Assembly (NCBI RefSeq): GCF_003858635.1
Contig: NZ_RQJO01000008.1
Coordinates: 744,001-808,000, forward strand
Direction of reading: 5' to 3'
Source: Larkinella rosea
Lineage (GTDB): Bacteria; Bacteroidota; Bacteroidia; Cytophagales; Spirosomataceae
Length of the DNA: 64,000 nt
The translations under genes and the position numbers were made by a program. The first letter of the stretch is position 1, and every line of letters starts with the position of its first letter. Shown here in pieces: positions 1 through 8,735 of this stretch. Under the pieces are notes generated by a model. That model searched no databases. It was not told where the DNA came from and saw nothing but the letters and a program-made list of their open reading frames with translations.

Positions 1-2
1 TG

Positions 3-1445
3 CACAGTGGGACCATCGCCGTCAGCAGTGAAGAAGGGAAAGGCAGTGTGTTTACTGTAACCATTCCGCTCGGAAAAAAACATTTACCGGCTTCACAGGT
101 AAGCGACGAGGAAGGAACGAATCAGCGAAGCCATCTGGCCGACTCCTTTCTTGAGGAAGCCAACAGCCTTTTGGCCGAAACAAAACCGGTCTCTTTGCTG
201 GAAAGTACGGATAAACAGGTTGTTTCCGGTTCCGAAGGTTCGATTCTGGTGGTTGACGACAACGCCGACATGCGGGCTTACCTGACCCGTATATTATCCC
301 CCTATTTTGACGTACAGACGGCAATCCACGGCCTAGATGCCCTCGATCAACTGCGTGCGCTGACGCCCCAGCTGATTCTGAGCGATGTCATGATGCCCGT
401 CATGGATGGCAAGCAACTGCTGCGGCAACTTCGCCAGGACGTTACCACGGCGTCGATTCCCCTCATTTTTCTGTCGGCCCGGGCCGGGCAGGAAGCCCGG
501 ATCGATGGGCTGGAAGCGGGCGCGGACGATTACCTGGTGAAGCCTTTTTCGGCGCTGGAACTGCTGACCAAAGTGCGGACGCAAATCAGTCTGGAAGCCT
601 CCCGTCGTCAGGCAACCCAAGCCCTGGCCGACAGTGAAGCGCGCTACCGCCAGTTGTCGAAGGAACTCGACGAGCAGGTTCAGCAACGAACCGCCGAGTT
701 GCAGGCGCTGGTCATCGATCTGCAACGCTCCAACGACAACCTCCAGCAGTTCGCTTACATTGCGTCCCACGATTTGCAGGAACCGCTCCGTAAAATTCAG
801 TCGTTTAGCGGTATTTTACAGCAACAGTTTGGGCCCGAACTGGGCGAAACCGGTCAGGATATGCTGCTTCGGATGGCCTCTGCTGGTGAACGAATGTCGA
901 CGCTCATTCGCGATTTGCTTACGTATTCCCGCATTTCGACCCGCCAGCAAGTATTTGGCCCGGTTTCTTTAGAAAGCATTGTCAGCAAAGTGCTCAGCAC
1001 GCTGGATTGGACCATTAGCCAACGAAATGCCCAGATTGAAGTTGGTCATTTGCCTGTTGTGAAAGGCGATGAAACGCAGCTGGGGCAATTGGTTCAGAAC
1101 CTGCTTTCCAACGCCCTGAAGTTTACGCCGGAAAACCAGACGCCCCGGATTTCCATCCAATCCACCGAGCGTAACGCTGCTGATCTGCCGCCGGGAATTC
1201 GCCCGACCAGCACTGCAACGCGGTTTTTTGAAATCAGCGTCAGTGATCAGGGAATCGGTTTTAACATCAAGTACCTGGACCGGATTTTTCAGGTATTTCA
1301 ACGGCTGCACGGCAAAAGCGAGTACCCCGGAACGGGTGTGGGGCTGGCGATCTGTCAGCGGGTGGTCGGAAATCACGGAGGAGCCATCACCGCCACCAGC
1401 GAGCTGGGAAAGGGAGCTACTTTTTTCGTGTACCTGCCACAATAA
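3..1445 (+). CDS. Hybrid two-component histidine kinase, 5' end outside window
   Basis: The open frame runs in from the left edge, so the true start is missing. The first residues (HSGTIAVSSEEGKGSVFTV) look like the G2 end of a histidine-kinase ATPase domain. A receiver domain follows at about nt 240-600, with the acidic pair in LVVDDN, the phosphoacceptor Asp in LSDVMMPVMDG and the conserved Lys in YLVKPF. After a coiled-coil stretch comes a second kinase core: HisKA His in IASHDLQEPL (about nt 770), N box QNLLSNALKF, G1 DQGIGF and G2 GTGVGLAI. The inferred order is kinase-receiver-kinase, a hybrid sensor passing phosphate between modules. Whether a sensor region lies upstream cannot be seen. 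The stop at 1445 is followed by a hairpin and a convergent gene. The signal sensed is unknown. Confidence 0.9.
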   Translation, partial: HSGTIAVSSEEGKGSVFTVTIPLGKKHLPASQVSDEEGTNQRSHLADSFLEEANSLLAETKPVSLLESTDKQVVSGSEGSILVVDDNADMRAYLTRILSPYFDVQTAIHGLDALDQLRALTPQLILSDVMMPVMDGKQLLRQLRQDVTTASIPLIFLSARAGQEARIDGLEAGADDYLVKPFSALELLTKVRTQISLEASRRQATQALADSEARYRQLSKELDEQVQQRTAELQALVIDLQRSNDNLQQFAYIASHDLQEPLRKIQSFSGILQQQFGPELGETGQDMLLRMASAGERMSTLIRDLLTYSRISTRQQVFGPVSLESIVSKVLSTLDWTISQRNAQIEVGHLPVVKGDETQLGQLVQNLLSNALKFTPENQTPRISIQSTERNAADLPPGIRPTSTATRFFEISVSDQGIGFNIKYLDRIFQVFQRLHGKSEYPGTGVGLAICQRVVGNHGGAITATSELGKGATFFVYLPQ

Positions 1446-1460
1446 AGCGGTTTTTACTTC

Positions 1461-1509
1461 GGAACGAAGCAAGCGGCAAAGTGGAATTTGCGAACGCTTA
1501 CTTCGTTCC
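1461..1509. terminator. Imperfect inverted repeat between convergent genes
   Basis: GGAACGAAGCAAGCG at 1461-1475 pairs with CGCTTACTTCGTTCC at 1495-1509, 14 of 15 positions matching, with a 19-nt loop. It lies between the stops of two convergent genes, so a bidirectional terminator role is inferred. No strong T-run follows on the plus strand. Confidence 0.45.
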
Positions 1510-1519
1510 TCAAAACGTT

Positions 1520-2491
1520 CTACTGACTCCACTCCGTCGGCGTACGATCCCAACGGTGGCCTTTTAGCTCGCTGACTAATTCGGTGGATAAACCGTTGCC
1601 GTCGCTGGCGGCCATGTTGGCTTCCACGTTGCGGAGTTTGCGCATGCCGGGGATGGTCGTGGCTACGTCCGGATTTTCCAGAATAAACCGCAGTGCCATT
1701 TCGGGTAGCGTCATTCCGGCCGGGATCAGCGGTTTTAGCGCGTCGGCATGGTCGATGCTGGAGTTCAGGTTTTCCGGTACGAAATACGTCGAACGCCAGT
1801 CATCCGCCGGGAAGGTCGATTCTTTCGTCAGCGTTCCGGTCAGTGTTCCCTCATCGAACGGAACGCGGGCAATGACGCCAATGTTTAGCTCACGGCAAAG
1901 CGGGAACAGATTGTCTTCCGGTGCCTGATCGAAAATATTGTAAATCACCTGCACGGCATCGATCAGATTGGTACGCAGGGTATTCAGGCAGTTGTCGGGT
2001 TCCCAGCGGTTTACGGAAATGCCCCACGCTTGCACTTTCCCTTCTCTGGTCAACTTCGTAATGGCTTCTTTCCACTCATCGTTGTCGGCCCAGCCATCTT
2101 CCCAGACGTGGAACTGCTGCAGGTCAATCGTTTCGACACCCAGATTTTTCAAACTTTTTTCGGTGTATTCAACAATGTAATCGGCTGGAAAAACATCTTT
2201 CAGAGCAAACTCCGGTTTCGATGGCCACTTGCGGTTTTTGGGCGGAATCTTGGTGGCTACATACAGCCGTTTATCGCTGTAGCGTTGGAGTAAATCACCC
2301 AGAATCCGCTCGCTCAGTCCCTCGCCGTAGCCCCAGGCGGTATCGAAGAAATTACAACCCAGTTCAACCGAACGGTCGAGTGCCTGATCGACCTCCTCGC
2401 GTTCAGACCCAGTCCAACCGGCCAGGCCCCACATGCCATAGCCTATTTCACTCACTTGCCAGCCAGTCCGGCCAAACGTACGGTACTGCAT
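1520..2491 (-). CDS. Aldo/keto reductase
   Basis: A 323-residue protein with the normal length and motifs of the aldo/keto reductase superfamily, cytosolic NAD(P)H-dependent carbonyl reductases with a TIM-barrel fold. The catalytic tetrad can be placed: Asp and Tyr in NFFDTAWGYGEGLSE, Lys in VATKIPP and His in LQQFHVWED. The N-terminal MQYRTFGRTGWQVSEIGYG is the typical opening of this family and supports the ATG at 2491. The substrate cannot be inferred; many such genes are general aldehyde or sugar reductases. It is divergent from the small ABM-domain gene at 2619, with a repeat-rich gap between them. Confidence 0.93.
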   Translation of the reverse strand: MQYRTFGRTGWQVSEIGYGMWGLAGWTGSEREEVDQALDRSVELGCNFFDTAWGYGEGLSERILGDLLQRYSDKRLYVATKIPPKNRKWPSKPEFALKDVFPADYIVEYTEKSLKNLGVETIDLQQFHVWEDGWADNDEWKEAITKLTREGKVQAWGISVNRWEPDNCLNTLRTNLIDAVQVIYNIFDQAPEDNLFPLCRELNIGVIARVPFDEGTLTGTLTKESTFPADDWRSTYFVPENLNSSIDHADALKPLIPAGMTLPEMALRFILENPDVATTIPGMRKLRNVEANMAASDGNGLSTELVSELKGHRWDRTPTEWSQ

Positions 2492-2493
2492 TT

Positions 2494-2612
2494 TTAGTTA
2501 AGAATTAAGAGTTATGAGTTATGAGTTATATTGCAATGGGAGCGCAACTCATAGAAGCTGCTAATTTGCAGCGCAAGTTTTAACTCTTAACTCTTAACTC
2601 CTAACTCTTCAC
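2494..2612. repeat. Intergenic inverted repeat of short TTAACTC/GAGTTAT units
   Basis: Near 2496-2530 the plus strand carries tandem variants of TTAAGAGT/TTATGAGT; at 2578-2605 it carries TTAACTCTTAACTCTTAACTC. The two arms are roughly reverse complements. The gap separates divergent genes, so a terminator is not expected. It looks like a degenerate intergenic repeat family, comparable in style to the one at 54.2-54.35 kb. Confidence 0.55.
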
Positions 2613-2618
2613 TAAATA

Positions 2619-2918
2619 ATGTTGATTCGTATCGTTCGAATGAGTTTTCAGGAGCGGAGAACCGCTGATTTCCTGGCTATTTTTGAAGCATCCAAACAAA
2701 AAATCCGTACGTTTCCCGGCTGTCTTCACCTTGAACTGCTCCGTGATCTCGATAAGCCAGCGGTTTTTGTAACCTACAGCCATTGGGAGTCGCCCGAAGC
2801 GTTGGAGAATTACCGCCGGTCGGAGTTGTTTAAAACCACCTGGGCCGCTACCAAAGTTCTGTTTGCCGAACGCGCATCGGCTTATTCGGTCGAAAAACTG
2901 GAAACCGTAACGACCTGA
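2619..2918 (+). CDS. ABM-domain (putative quinol monooxygenase-type) protein
   Basis: A 99-residue single-domain protein with the pattern of the antibiotic biosynthesis monooxygenase (ABM) ferredoxin-like fold: an N-terminal strand (MLIRIVRMSF), a helix ending in FPGCLHLELLRD, then VFVTYSHWESPEALENYRRSELF. Members are small dimeric cofactor-free monooxygenases or, often, proteins of unknown activity. The ATG at 2619 gives the usual length. It appears to be a single-gene unit ending before the plug-domain gene at 3010. The exact reaction is not inferable. Confidence 0.8.
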   Translation: MLIRIVRMSFQERRTADFLAIFEASKQKIRTFPGCLHLELLRDLDKPAVFVTYSHWESPEALENYRRSELFKTTWAATKVLFAERASAYSVEKLETVTT

Positions 2919-3009
2919 AATAAAACCGCTTGTGAATGCATCTTTTCAAATCCTGCGTGGTATTCTGCTAAGAAATAATTATTTTTAAGGTGTATTTTTT
3001 TCGGAACCT

Positions 3010-6000
3010 ATGAACCCCTTTTCCGCCAATCGTCTATCTAAACTGCTCGCCGGTTGGCTCTGGGTATTCATGGTATATACCCACGCATTTGCGCAGGAAA
3101 CGACCACCATAACCGGCCGGGTGACCGAAAAACAAACGGGGCAGCCGATGCCTTTTGCCAACGTTTACCTGAACAACACCACCCACGGCACAACGACCGA
3201 CGACAAGGGGCACTACCGGCTCACCAATGTGCCGCTCGGTACCATCGAACTGGTGGCTTCCTTTGTGGGCTACCAGCCCACCCGCCTGTCGGTTCGCCTG
3301 GAAAACCCCCAGCCTCGCACGATCAATCTGGAACTGAAAAGCACGGGACTGACGCTCGCGGATGTGACGGTGAAAGCGAAGCGCGACAAAACCTGGGAAC
3401 GGCATTACCGGGAATTTGAGCGGGAACTGCTCGGCAGAACGCCCTTTCGGAACCAGTGCGAAATCATGAACCCGAATGTGCTGCGGTTTACGTACGAGAA
3501 AAATGTCCTGAAAGCAACCGCTACCGAACCGCTGGTGATCGAAAACCGGGCGTTTGGCTACCGGATGCAGTACGACATGCAGTATTTTGAGGTGGAAACC
3601 AACGGCCCCATGTATTTTGCCGGGGCCACCCGGTTCGAAGAACTGAAACCGACCGATAACCGGCAGGCCGAACGCTGGCGGCACAACCGGCAACGGGCTT
3701 ATCTGGGCTCAACGCGCCATTTAATGGCCAGTCTGGTGGCGGGAAATTACGAAAAAGAAGGTTTTTTGGTGTATCGGGTGAACCCAAAAAGTCCGGAACG
3801 GACGAACAGCACCAATTTATTCTGGGATATTAACCGCCATTTGCTGCCCGTCAATACTGATTCGCTGATTAAACCGGGACGGCTACTGTTTGAACGCCGA
3901 CTGATTAGCCCGACGCCCCTGAAGGTTTTCTATACCAAAACCATTTCAAACTATTCGCCCTATCGGGATGCGCCGTATGCATACACCGAATTCCGGTTTC
4001 CGCAGGGAATGAGCGAGATAACGACCGACGGGCGGGTAACGCTGCCACTGGGGATGCTGGCGATGGGCTCGCTGGGCAACGACCGGTTTTCGTCGCTTTT
4101 GCCCGCCGACTGGCAGCCGGTTGCCACAGACAATAAACCGGATTCCGCGCTCACCGCCCCGATTGAAGGGCAGGTCCTGGCGTCCGACTACCGGCTGGAT
4201 TCGCTGGTTCGGCACTGGAAACTGGCGCATCCGTATCAGGCACCCTCGGTATTTGCCCACATCGATAAACCGTTTTACGTCACCGGTGACCGGCTCTGGC
4301 TCAGTGCTTACGTACTCGAACCCTCCACCGGACAGGTGCTGTTTGGCGATGGCGCTTTGCACGTTGATCTGCTGACGCCAGAAGGCAAGCTGGTGCAACA
4401 CCAGTGGCTGCGCATCAGCGAAGGACGTTCGATGGGCGATTTTCGGCTTTCGGATTCGCTGGCGACCGGTATTTATCGGCTTCGGGCCTACACCGACGAA
4501 GACTACGCATCGACCCGACCAGCGTTTGAACGGACGATTCCGGTTTATAATCTATTGCGGGGAACCGCAAACGGCGTTGTCAACGGACCGACCGAACCGG
4601 ATGTTCAGTTTCTGCCGGAGGGAGGGCGTTGGGTAGCCGGTTTACCGACGCGAATGGCTTTCAAAGCGGTGGGGCCGGATGGGCGCGGAAAAACCGTGTC
4701 GGGGCGGATTGTGGATGGGCAGGGACAGGAGGTAACTCGTTTTACGAGCAACCGGTTGGGAATGGGCAGCGTGGTGCTGAGTCCTAAAATCGGTCAGTCG
4801 TATCAGGCCGAAGTTCAGCACGAAGGACGGGTTCAACGGGTGGCTTTACCGGCCGTTGAGCCACAAGGACTGGCGCTGAATGTCGATGCGGTGAGCGATA
4901 CGACCGAACTGGTTGTGCGGATTCTGGCCAACGGGTCCCAACCCGATCCGGTTATCTACCTGACTTTTCAAAGTTACGGGCAGTTGATTCAGCGGGCCAA
5001 AATGAAGCTGCAGGGCGGAAAAGCCCGTTTGAGCCTGCCGATGGCCGTTTTGCCGCCCGGGCTCTGCCAGATTACCCTGTATGACGCCAACGGACAGCCC
5101 CGCGCGGAGCGGATCATGTACGTGCCGGAGTCGATTCCGTCAGCCCGGATCAGCGTGATGGCCGAAAAAGCGAAATATACCCCGCGGGAACGGGTCGTTC
5201 TCAACCTGAAAGTAACCGACCGGCCCGATGCGCCGTCGGTTGCAACGCTGTCGGCGTCCGTCACCGATGCCGATCAGATTCCGGAGGACTCCGCCGGGGC
5301 CGATATTCGAACGCATCTGTTGCTGACCGGCGATTTGCGCGGCCGCGTCGAACAACCCGGTTTTTTCTTCAAAGACACCACGGCCGCGTCGCGCCGGGCG
5401 CTGGATGATCTGTTGCTGACGCAGGGCTGGCGTCGGATTGGGCTGCGAAAACCGGAATCGCCGGGGGATACGCTGGGCGGCATTGTATTCAGTGGGCGGG
5501 TTTTGGACGAAAAGCGTAACCCGCTCCCGTTTGCCGAACTGCTGGTTGCCGCGCCTGCTTCGACCCAAAACATTCCGCATTCGATTGGTACCAACCGCTA
5601 TGGGCGGTTTCGGATGGCGGGCCTGGGCGTAACGGACACCCTGCAGCTGCTTGTTCAGGTGATGAATACCCAGTTTAAATCCATCAAGGCAACGGTTGAA
5701 CTCGATACGGCCGGGATCGTCTGGAAGCCATCGTTAAAGGCAGCCGAACCCGCGCCCGACTGGCGGCAGTTTCAGCATCAGCTCGATCTGGCCCGCTTGC
5801 GTCAGGAAGCGGATCCGGGATTGTATCGTGACAAACAGGTAAAAGTGCTGAAAGAAGTAACGATCAAAGGGTATCGACCAAAAGACCGGGAGGAAGACAT
5901 GGGGCCCAGAAGCCTGCACGGGTCCGCGGATGCAACACTTGTTTTCGATGCAAGGTCTCCCGTGTATGCCAATGTTTATGAAATGCTGCGGGGAAAAGTG

Positions 6001-6585
6001 GCAGGTGTTGAGGTGAAGCAGACGATGGGTGGGTATACCGTCAATATCCGGAATGCTATTTCATTCGGCACCGGTAATTCCATGCAACTGCAGTCGCCTT
6101 TGTACCTGCTAGACGGATCGTATTTAACCGAAACGCCGGATGGAAATGCCCTGCTGAGCCTGAATCCCAATGATATTGAGCGGATTGAGGTATTGAAAAA
6201 TGCGACTACATCGGCGATTTACGGGGCGCGGGGCGGCAACGGCGTCATTGCGTTCTACACCAAACGGGGGTTGCCCAAGAAAAACAAAGCGCCCGAACCC
6301 AGCCCCGGACTGAATCAGATGCCGTTTCTCGGTTTTCCGGCCCAGCGGGAATTTTACGTGCCGCGCTACGAAGAAACCACTCCGGCGGTTTTAGCCGACC
6401 AGAATGCGCCCATCGACCGCCGGGATGTGCTGTACTGGAAACCGCTGGTGCAGACCGATGCCAAAGGAAATTCCAACATTGCTTTCCCGTTATCGGATGT
6501 CGTTCGAACCATCCGGGTGGTTGTTCAGGGGAGCACAACCGACGGTCGGCCGGTAGTGGGAATCACGAAAGTGAGGGTGCAGTAA
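3010..6585 (+). CDS. Outer-membrane/periplasmic protein with CarboxypepD_reg, MG-like and TonB-plug domains
   Basis: A 1191-residue exported protein with a signal peptide ending near AFAQ. Residues about 32-118 form a carboxypeptidase-regulatory-like beta sandwich (TGRVTEKQTGQPMPFANVYL). The middle (about 415-720) resembles alpha-2-macroglobulin MG domains (FAHIDKPFYVTGDRLWLSAY, GIYRLRAYTDEDY). A second regulatory-like sandwich lies near 825-900. Residues about 985-1085 are a TonB-receptor plug (VYEMLRGKVAGVEV, LYLLDGSYL, IERIEVLKNATTSAIYGARG). No 22-strand barrel follows, only about 100 further residues, so it is not a complete TonB-dependent transporter. Such plug/MG proteins are common in Bacteroidota and their role is poorly defined. 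It is convergent with the thioesterase gene, with a REP-like hairpin between. Confidence 0.85.
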   Translation: MNPFSANRLSKLLAGWLWVFMVYTHAFAQETTTITGRVTEKQTGQPMPFANVYLNNTTHGTTTDDKGHYRLTNVPLGTIELVASFVGYQPTRLSVRLENPQPRTINLELKSTGLTLADVTVKAKRDKTWERHYREFERELLGRTPFRNQCEIMNPNVLRFTYEKNVLKATATEPLVIENRAFGYRMQYDMQYFEVETNGPMYFAGATRFEELKPTDNRQAERWRHNRQRAYLGSTRHLMASLVAGNYEKEGFLVYRVNPKSPERTNSTNLFWDINRHLLPVNTDSLIKPGRLLFERRLISPTPLKVFYTKTISNYSPYRDAPYAYTEFRFPQGMSEITTDGRVTLPLGMLAMGSLGNDRFSSLLPADWQPVATDNKPDSALTAPIEGQVLASDYRLDSLVRHWKLAHPYQAPSVFAHIDKPFYVTGDRLWLSAYVLEPSTGQVLFGDGALHVDLLTPEGKLVQHQWLRISEGRSMGDFRLSDSLATGIYRLRAYTDEDYASTRPAFERTIPVYNLLRGTANGVVNGPTEPDVQFLPEGGRWVAGLPTRMAFKAVGPDGRGKTVSGRIVDGQGQEVTRFTSNRLGMGSVVLSPKIGQSYQAEVQHEGRVQRVALPAVEPQGLALNVDAVSDTTELVVRILANGSQPDPVIYLTFQSYGQLIQRAKMKLQGGKARLSLPMAVLPPGLCQITLYDANGQPRAERIMYVPESIPSARISVMAEKAKYTPRERVVLNLKVTDRPDAPSVATLSASVTDADQIPEDSAGADIRTHLLLTGDLRGRVEQPGFFFKDTTAASRRALDDLLLTQGWRRIGLRKPESPGDTLGGIVFSGRVLDEKRNPLPFAELLVAAPASTQNIPHSIGTNRYGRFRMAGLGVTDTLQLLVQVMNTQFKSIKATVELDTAGIVWKPSLKAAEPAPDWRQFQHQLDLARLRQEADPGLYRDKQVKVLKEVTIKGYRPKDREEDMGPRSLHGSADATLVFDARSPVYANVYEMLRGKVAGVEVKQTMGGYTVNIRNAISFGTGNSMQLQSPLYLLDGSYLTETPDGNALLSLNPNDIERIEVLKNATTSAIYGARGGNGVIAFYTKRGLPKKNKAPEPSPGLNQMPFLGFPAQREFYVPRYEETTPAVLADQNAPIDRRDVLYWKPLVQTDAKGNSNIAFPLSDVVRTIRVVVQGSTTDGRPVVGITKVRVQ

Positions 6586-6662
6586 CGTACCCACGGACTT
6601 TAGTCCGTGTTTTTTTAGATAGATTGAGGACAGGGAAACACGGACTAAAGTCCGTGGGTACG
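6586..6662. repeat. REP-like inverted pair
   Basis: Two copies of a REP-like unit in opposite orientation: 6586-6609 and 6639-6662. Each contains the palindrome CACGGACTTTAGTCCGTG (or its complement) and a flanking CGTACC. The whole forms a long hairpin between convergent genes, immediately after the stop at 6585, and may also terminate transcription. Further copies lie at 9987 and 10846-10934. Confidence 0.85.
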
Positions 6663-6664
6663 AT

Positions 6665-7183
6665 TTACATCTCGCCGAAAAGTGCCTTTAACTCCTTCGC
6701 GTCGTGCGGTTTCATGCGTCCGGCCAATACCAGCCGGAGTTGGCGACGGCGGAGTGCGCTGGCAAATAGCTCTTTTTCGGTTTCGGTTTCGGGCGTAACC
6801 GGCGGCACTTCGATGGGTCGTCCGTTTTGATCGACGGCAACGAAGGTATAAAACGCCCGGTTGGTGCTCACGCGCGTGCCCGCCGGTATATCTTCCGCCC
6901 AGACTTCGATATTGACCTCCATCGACGAATTAAAGGCCCGCGTGACCTTCGCCTGCATCATCACGATATTTCCCAACTTGATCGGTTCCGAAAACGAAAC
7001 ATTATCGACCGATGCGGTGACAACCACGCGGTTGGAATGTTTCTGGGCCGAAATGGCGGCACAAATGTCCATCCAGTGCAGCAAGCGTCCGCCCATCAGG
7101 TTGTTCAGCGTGTTGGTATCGTTGGGCAATACCATTTCGGTCATGGTAACGAGCGACTCGTGGGCAAATTTGGGTTGTGGCAT
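6665..7183 (-). CDS. Acyl-CoA thioesterase (hotdog fold)
   Basis: A 172-residue protein of the YciA/BACH-type acyl-CoA hydrolase family, cytosolic enzymes that hydrolyse acyl-CoA to free acid and CoA. Recognisable hotdog features are the opening EMVLPNDTNTLNNLMGGRLLHWMDICAA, with the conserved Asn-x-x-Gly-Gly and Asp of the active site, and the strand VVTASVDNVSFSEPIKLG. The length is typical of single-hotdog members. The ATG at 7183 gives the usual N-terminus. It is convergent with the gene at 3010 and reads in the same direction as the Wzi-like gene upstream, 37 nt away. Confidence 0.92.
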   Translation of the reverse strand: MPQPKFAHESLVTMTEMVLPNDTNTLNNLMGGRLLHWMDICAAISAQKHSNRVVVTASVDNVSFSEPIKLGNIVMMQAKVTRAFNSSMEVNIEVWAEDIPAGTRVSTNRAFYTFVAVDQNGRPIEVPPVTPETETEKELFASALRRRQLRLVLAGRMKPHDAKELKALFGEM

Positions 7184-7220
7184 GCCGAAATTTACAAAAT
7201 ATTCGATTCGATTGACGGTT

Positions 7221-8702
7221 TTAGCGGTTTTGGGCAGTCCACGTTTTGCGAATACTCAGAAAACCGCCCACCGAATTATCGTACAACTGACCGGCATCGG
7301 CGGATACAGCCGCCGTGACGACAGAACCGCCCAGCCAGTTGACCGGAATTCCCAACTGCATCAGCGATGACAACTGACGGGGTTTTTCGGAATAGGGCAC
7401 ATCGTACGTTCCGTAATTGATGCTGTAGGATAATTTCGCCAGCAAATCCACTCGCCCCGCCACCCGCGCGCGGAGTCCGGCGTGAAAAACCTGAATGCGG
7501 TTATTAGTAACGATCCAGGTGGAGTTGTCCTGGTATTTCTTCGTTATGTCGGGATACCGCGTGATGAATGGGGAGCCCAAAATGCGATTCTGATACGCCC
7601 AACCTTCGCGGTATTGCGAATTATTGAAGTAATTATCGCGCCCCTCGCCCCGGCGCAGGGTACTGAGTCCGTATAAATCCAGAAAAGAACCGCTCTGGCT
7701 TTTGGTCAGCAGCATCTCCAGTAGCAAATCTTTCACCTGAAAAACCGCATCCGACGAAACCGCCCGGTGGAGCTTAATACCGGTTAAGCCGTCGGGCAGG
7801 TTGGCAAAAATCATCCCGGATGAGTCTTCAAACGGATGCTGGTGATACAGAAACAGGCTGTGGGTTTTCCCGGGGATTTCCAGCCCAAAATCGTAGCTGC
7901 CGAGGTGATTACCAACCCGATTATACCCGTCGAAGTTCGTATAATTGGCCCCGCCCTGTTTGTTGCGGTGCTGAATGGTGAGGAAAACCATCCCAAAATC
8001 GCTCAGTCGACCGGGTAGTTGCCCGTTCACGGCCAGGTTTGGATCGAGGTAGGCCGATTTTCCGCCCCACTGCGCATTGTGATTGATCCCGGCATAAAGC
8101 CGAAAACCCCACGACGGTTTTCCGAGTCGCCAGATGGTCGATTTCTGGTGCAGAAAAGAGTGTTGCATGTAATCGGTATTGGCAAACCAGCCGTGGGCGA
8201 TAAAGGCGTTGACGCCGAGCCAGCCGTTGCGCCAGAGTGGCGTAAAACCGTTGGTGCCAAACCGGATTTTGGTCATGGGAAGCGCGTTGCCCGACCACGA
8301 CCAACTGCCTGTGGATAGGGTCGTATCGACCAAACCGATCACCTCCCGGCGCCGACCCGCCACCAGCTCGAGCGCCCGGTGCGTTACCCGAATATAAGCT
8401 TCCGGAAGCAGCAGCTGGGTTACTTTACCGGTATTTCCCACGACTTCAGCCCGGTAATCCAATGTCCACGCGCGTCGGTTTTGACTGGTATCCACCAGCG
8501 AAACCGCTCCAAAAACACCCGCACGTACGGTGACGATGGGATTTTGAGACGGTACTATGCCAAATTGATTGCTTCGCAGCCAGAAGGGTGTGTTTGTCGC
8601 GGATGACGCCAGACCACCGGCTTCCATATAAGGATTAATTCGATTTTGGGCATTGATCTGGTGAGATAAGATCAGTAGCAGGAAACCGTAACGTTTTTTC
8701 AT
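7221..8702 (-). CDS. Capsule assembly Wzi family protein (copy 1)
   Basis: A 493-residue protein with a signal peptide (MKKRYGFLLLILSHQINAQ) and the pattern of Wzi-family outer-membrane beta barrels, which in enterobacteria anchor capsule at the cell surface. Stretches such as TPFWLRSNQFG, LPEAYIRV, AGRRREVIGL, WSGNALPMTKIRFG and AHGWF recur almost unchanged in the second copy at 20078-21646, so the two are paralogues. This copy is about 6 kb from the polysaccharide locus. It probably acts in exopolysaccharide surface attachment or assembly. The start is supported by a clean signal peptide at the ATG; upstream reads ACGTATG, a partial match to the start motif in the polysaccharide genes. Confidence 0.85.
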   Translation of the reverse strand: MKKRYGFLLLILSHQINAQNRINPYMEAGGLASSATNTPFWLRSNQFGIVPSQNPIVTVRAGVFGAVSLVDTSQNRRAWTLDYRAEVVGNTGKVTQLLLPEAYIRVTHRALELVAGRRREVIGLVDTTLSTGSWSWSGNALPMTKIRFGTNGFTPLWRNGWLGVNAFIAHGWFANTDYMQHSFLHQKSTIWRLGKPSWGFRLYAGINHNAQWGGKSAYLDPNLAVNGQLPGRLSDFGMVFLTIQHRNKQGGANYTNFDGYNRVGNHLGSYDFGLEIPGKTHSLFLYHQHPFEDSSGMIFANLPDGLTGIKLHRAVSSDAVFQVKDLLLEMLLTKSQSGSFLDLYGLSTLRRGEGRDNYFNNSQYREGWAYQNRILGSPFITRYPDITKKYQDNSTWIVTNNRIQVFHAGLRARVAGRVDLLAKLSYSINYGTYDVPYSEKPRQLSSLMQLGIPVNWLGGSVVTAAVSADAGQLYDNSVGGFLSIRKTWTAQNR

Positions 8703-8735
8703 ACGTTTGCTAATCTACTGATTTTGTTGAGGTTC

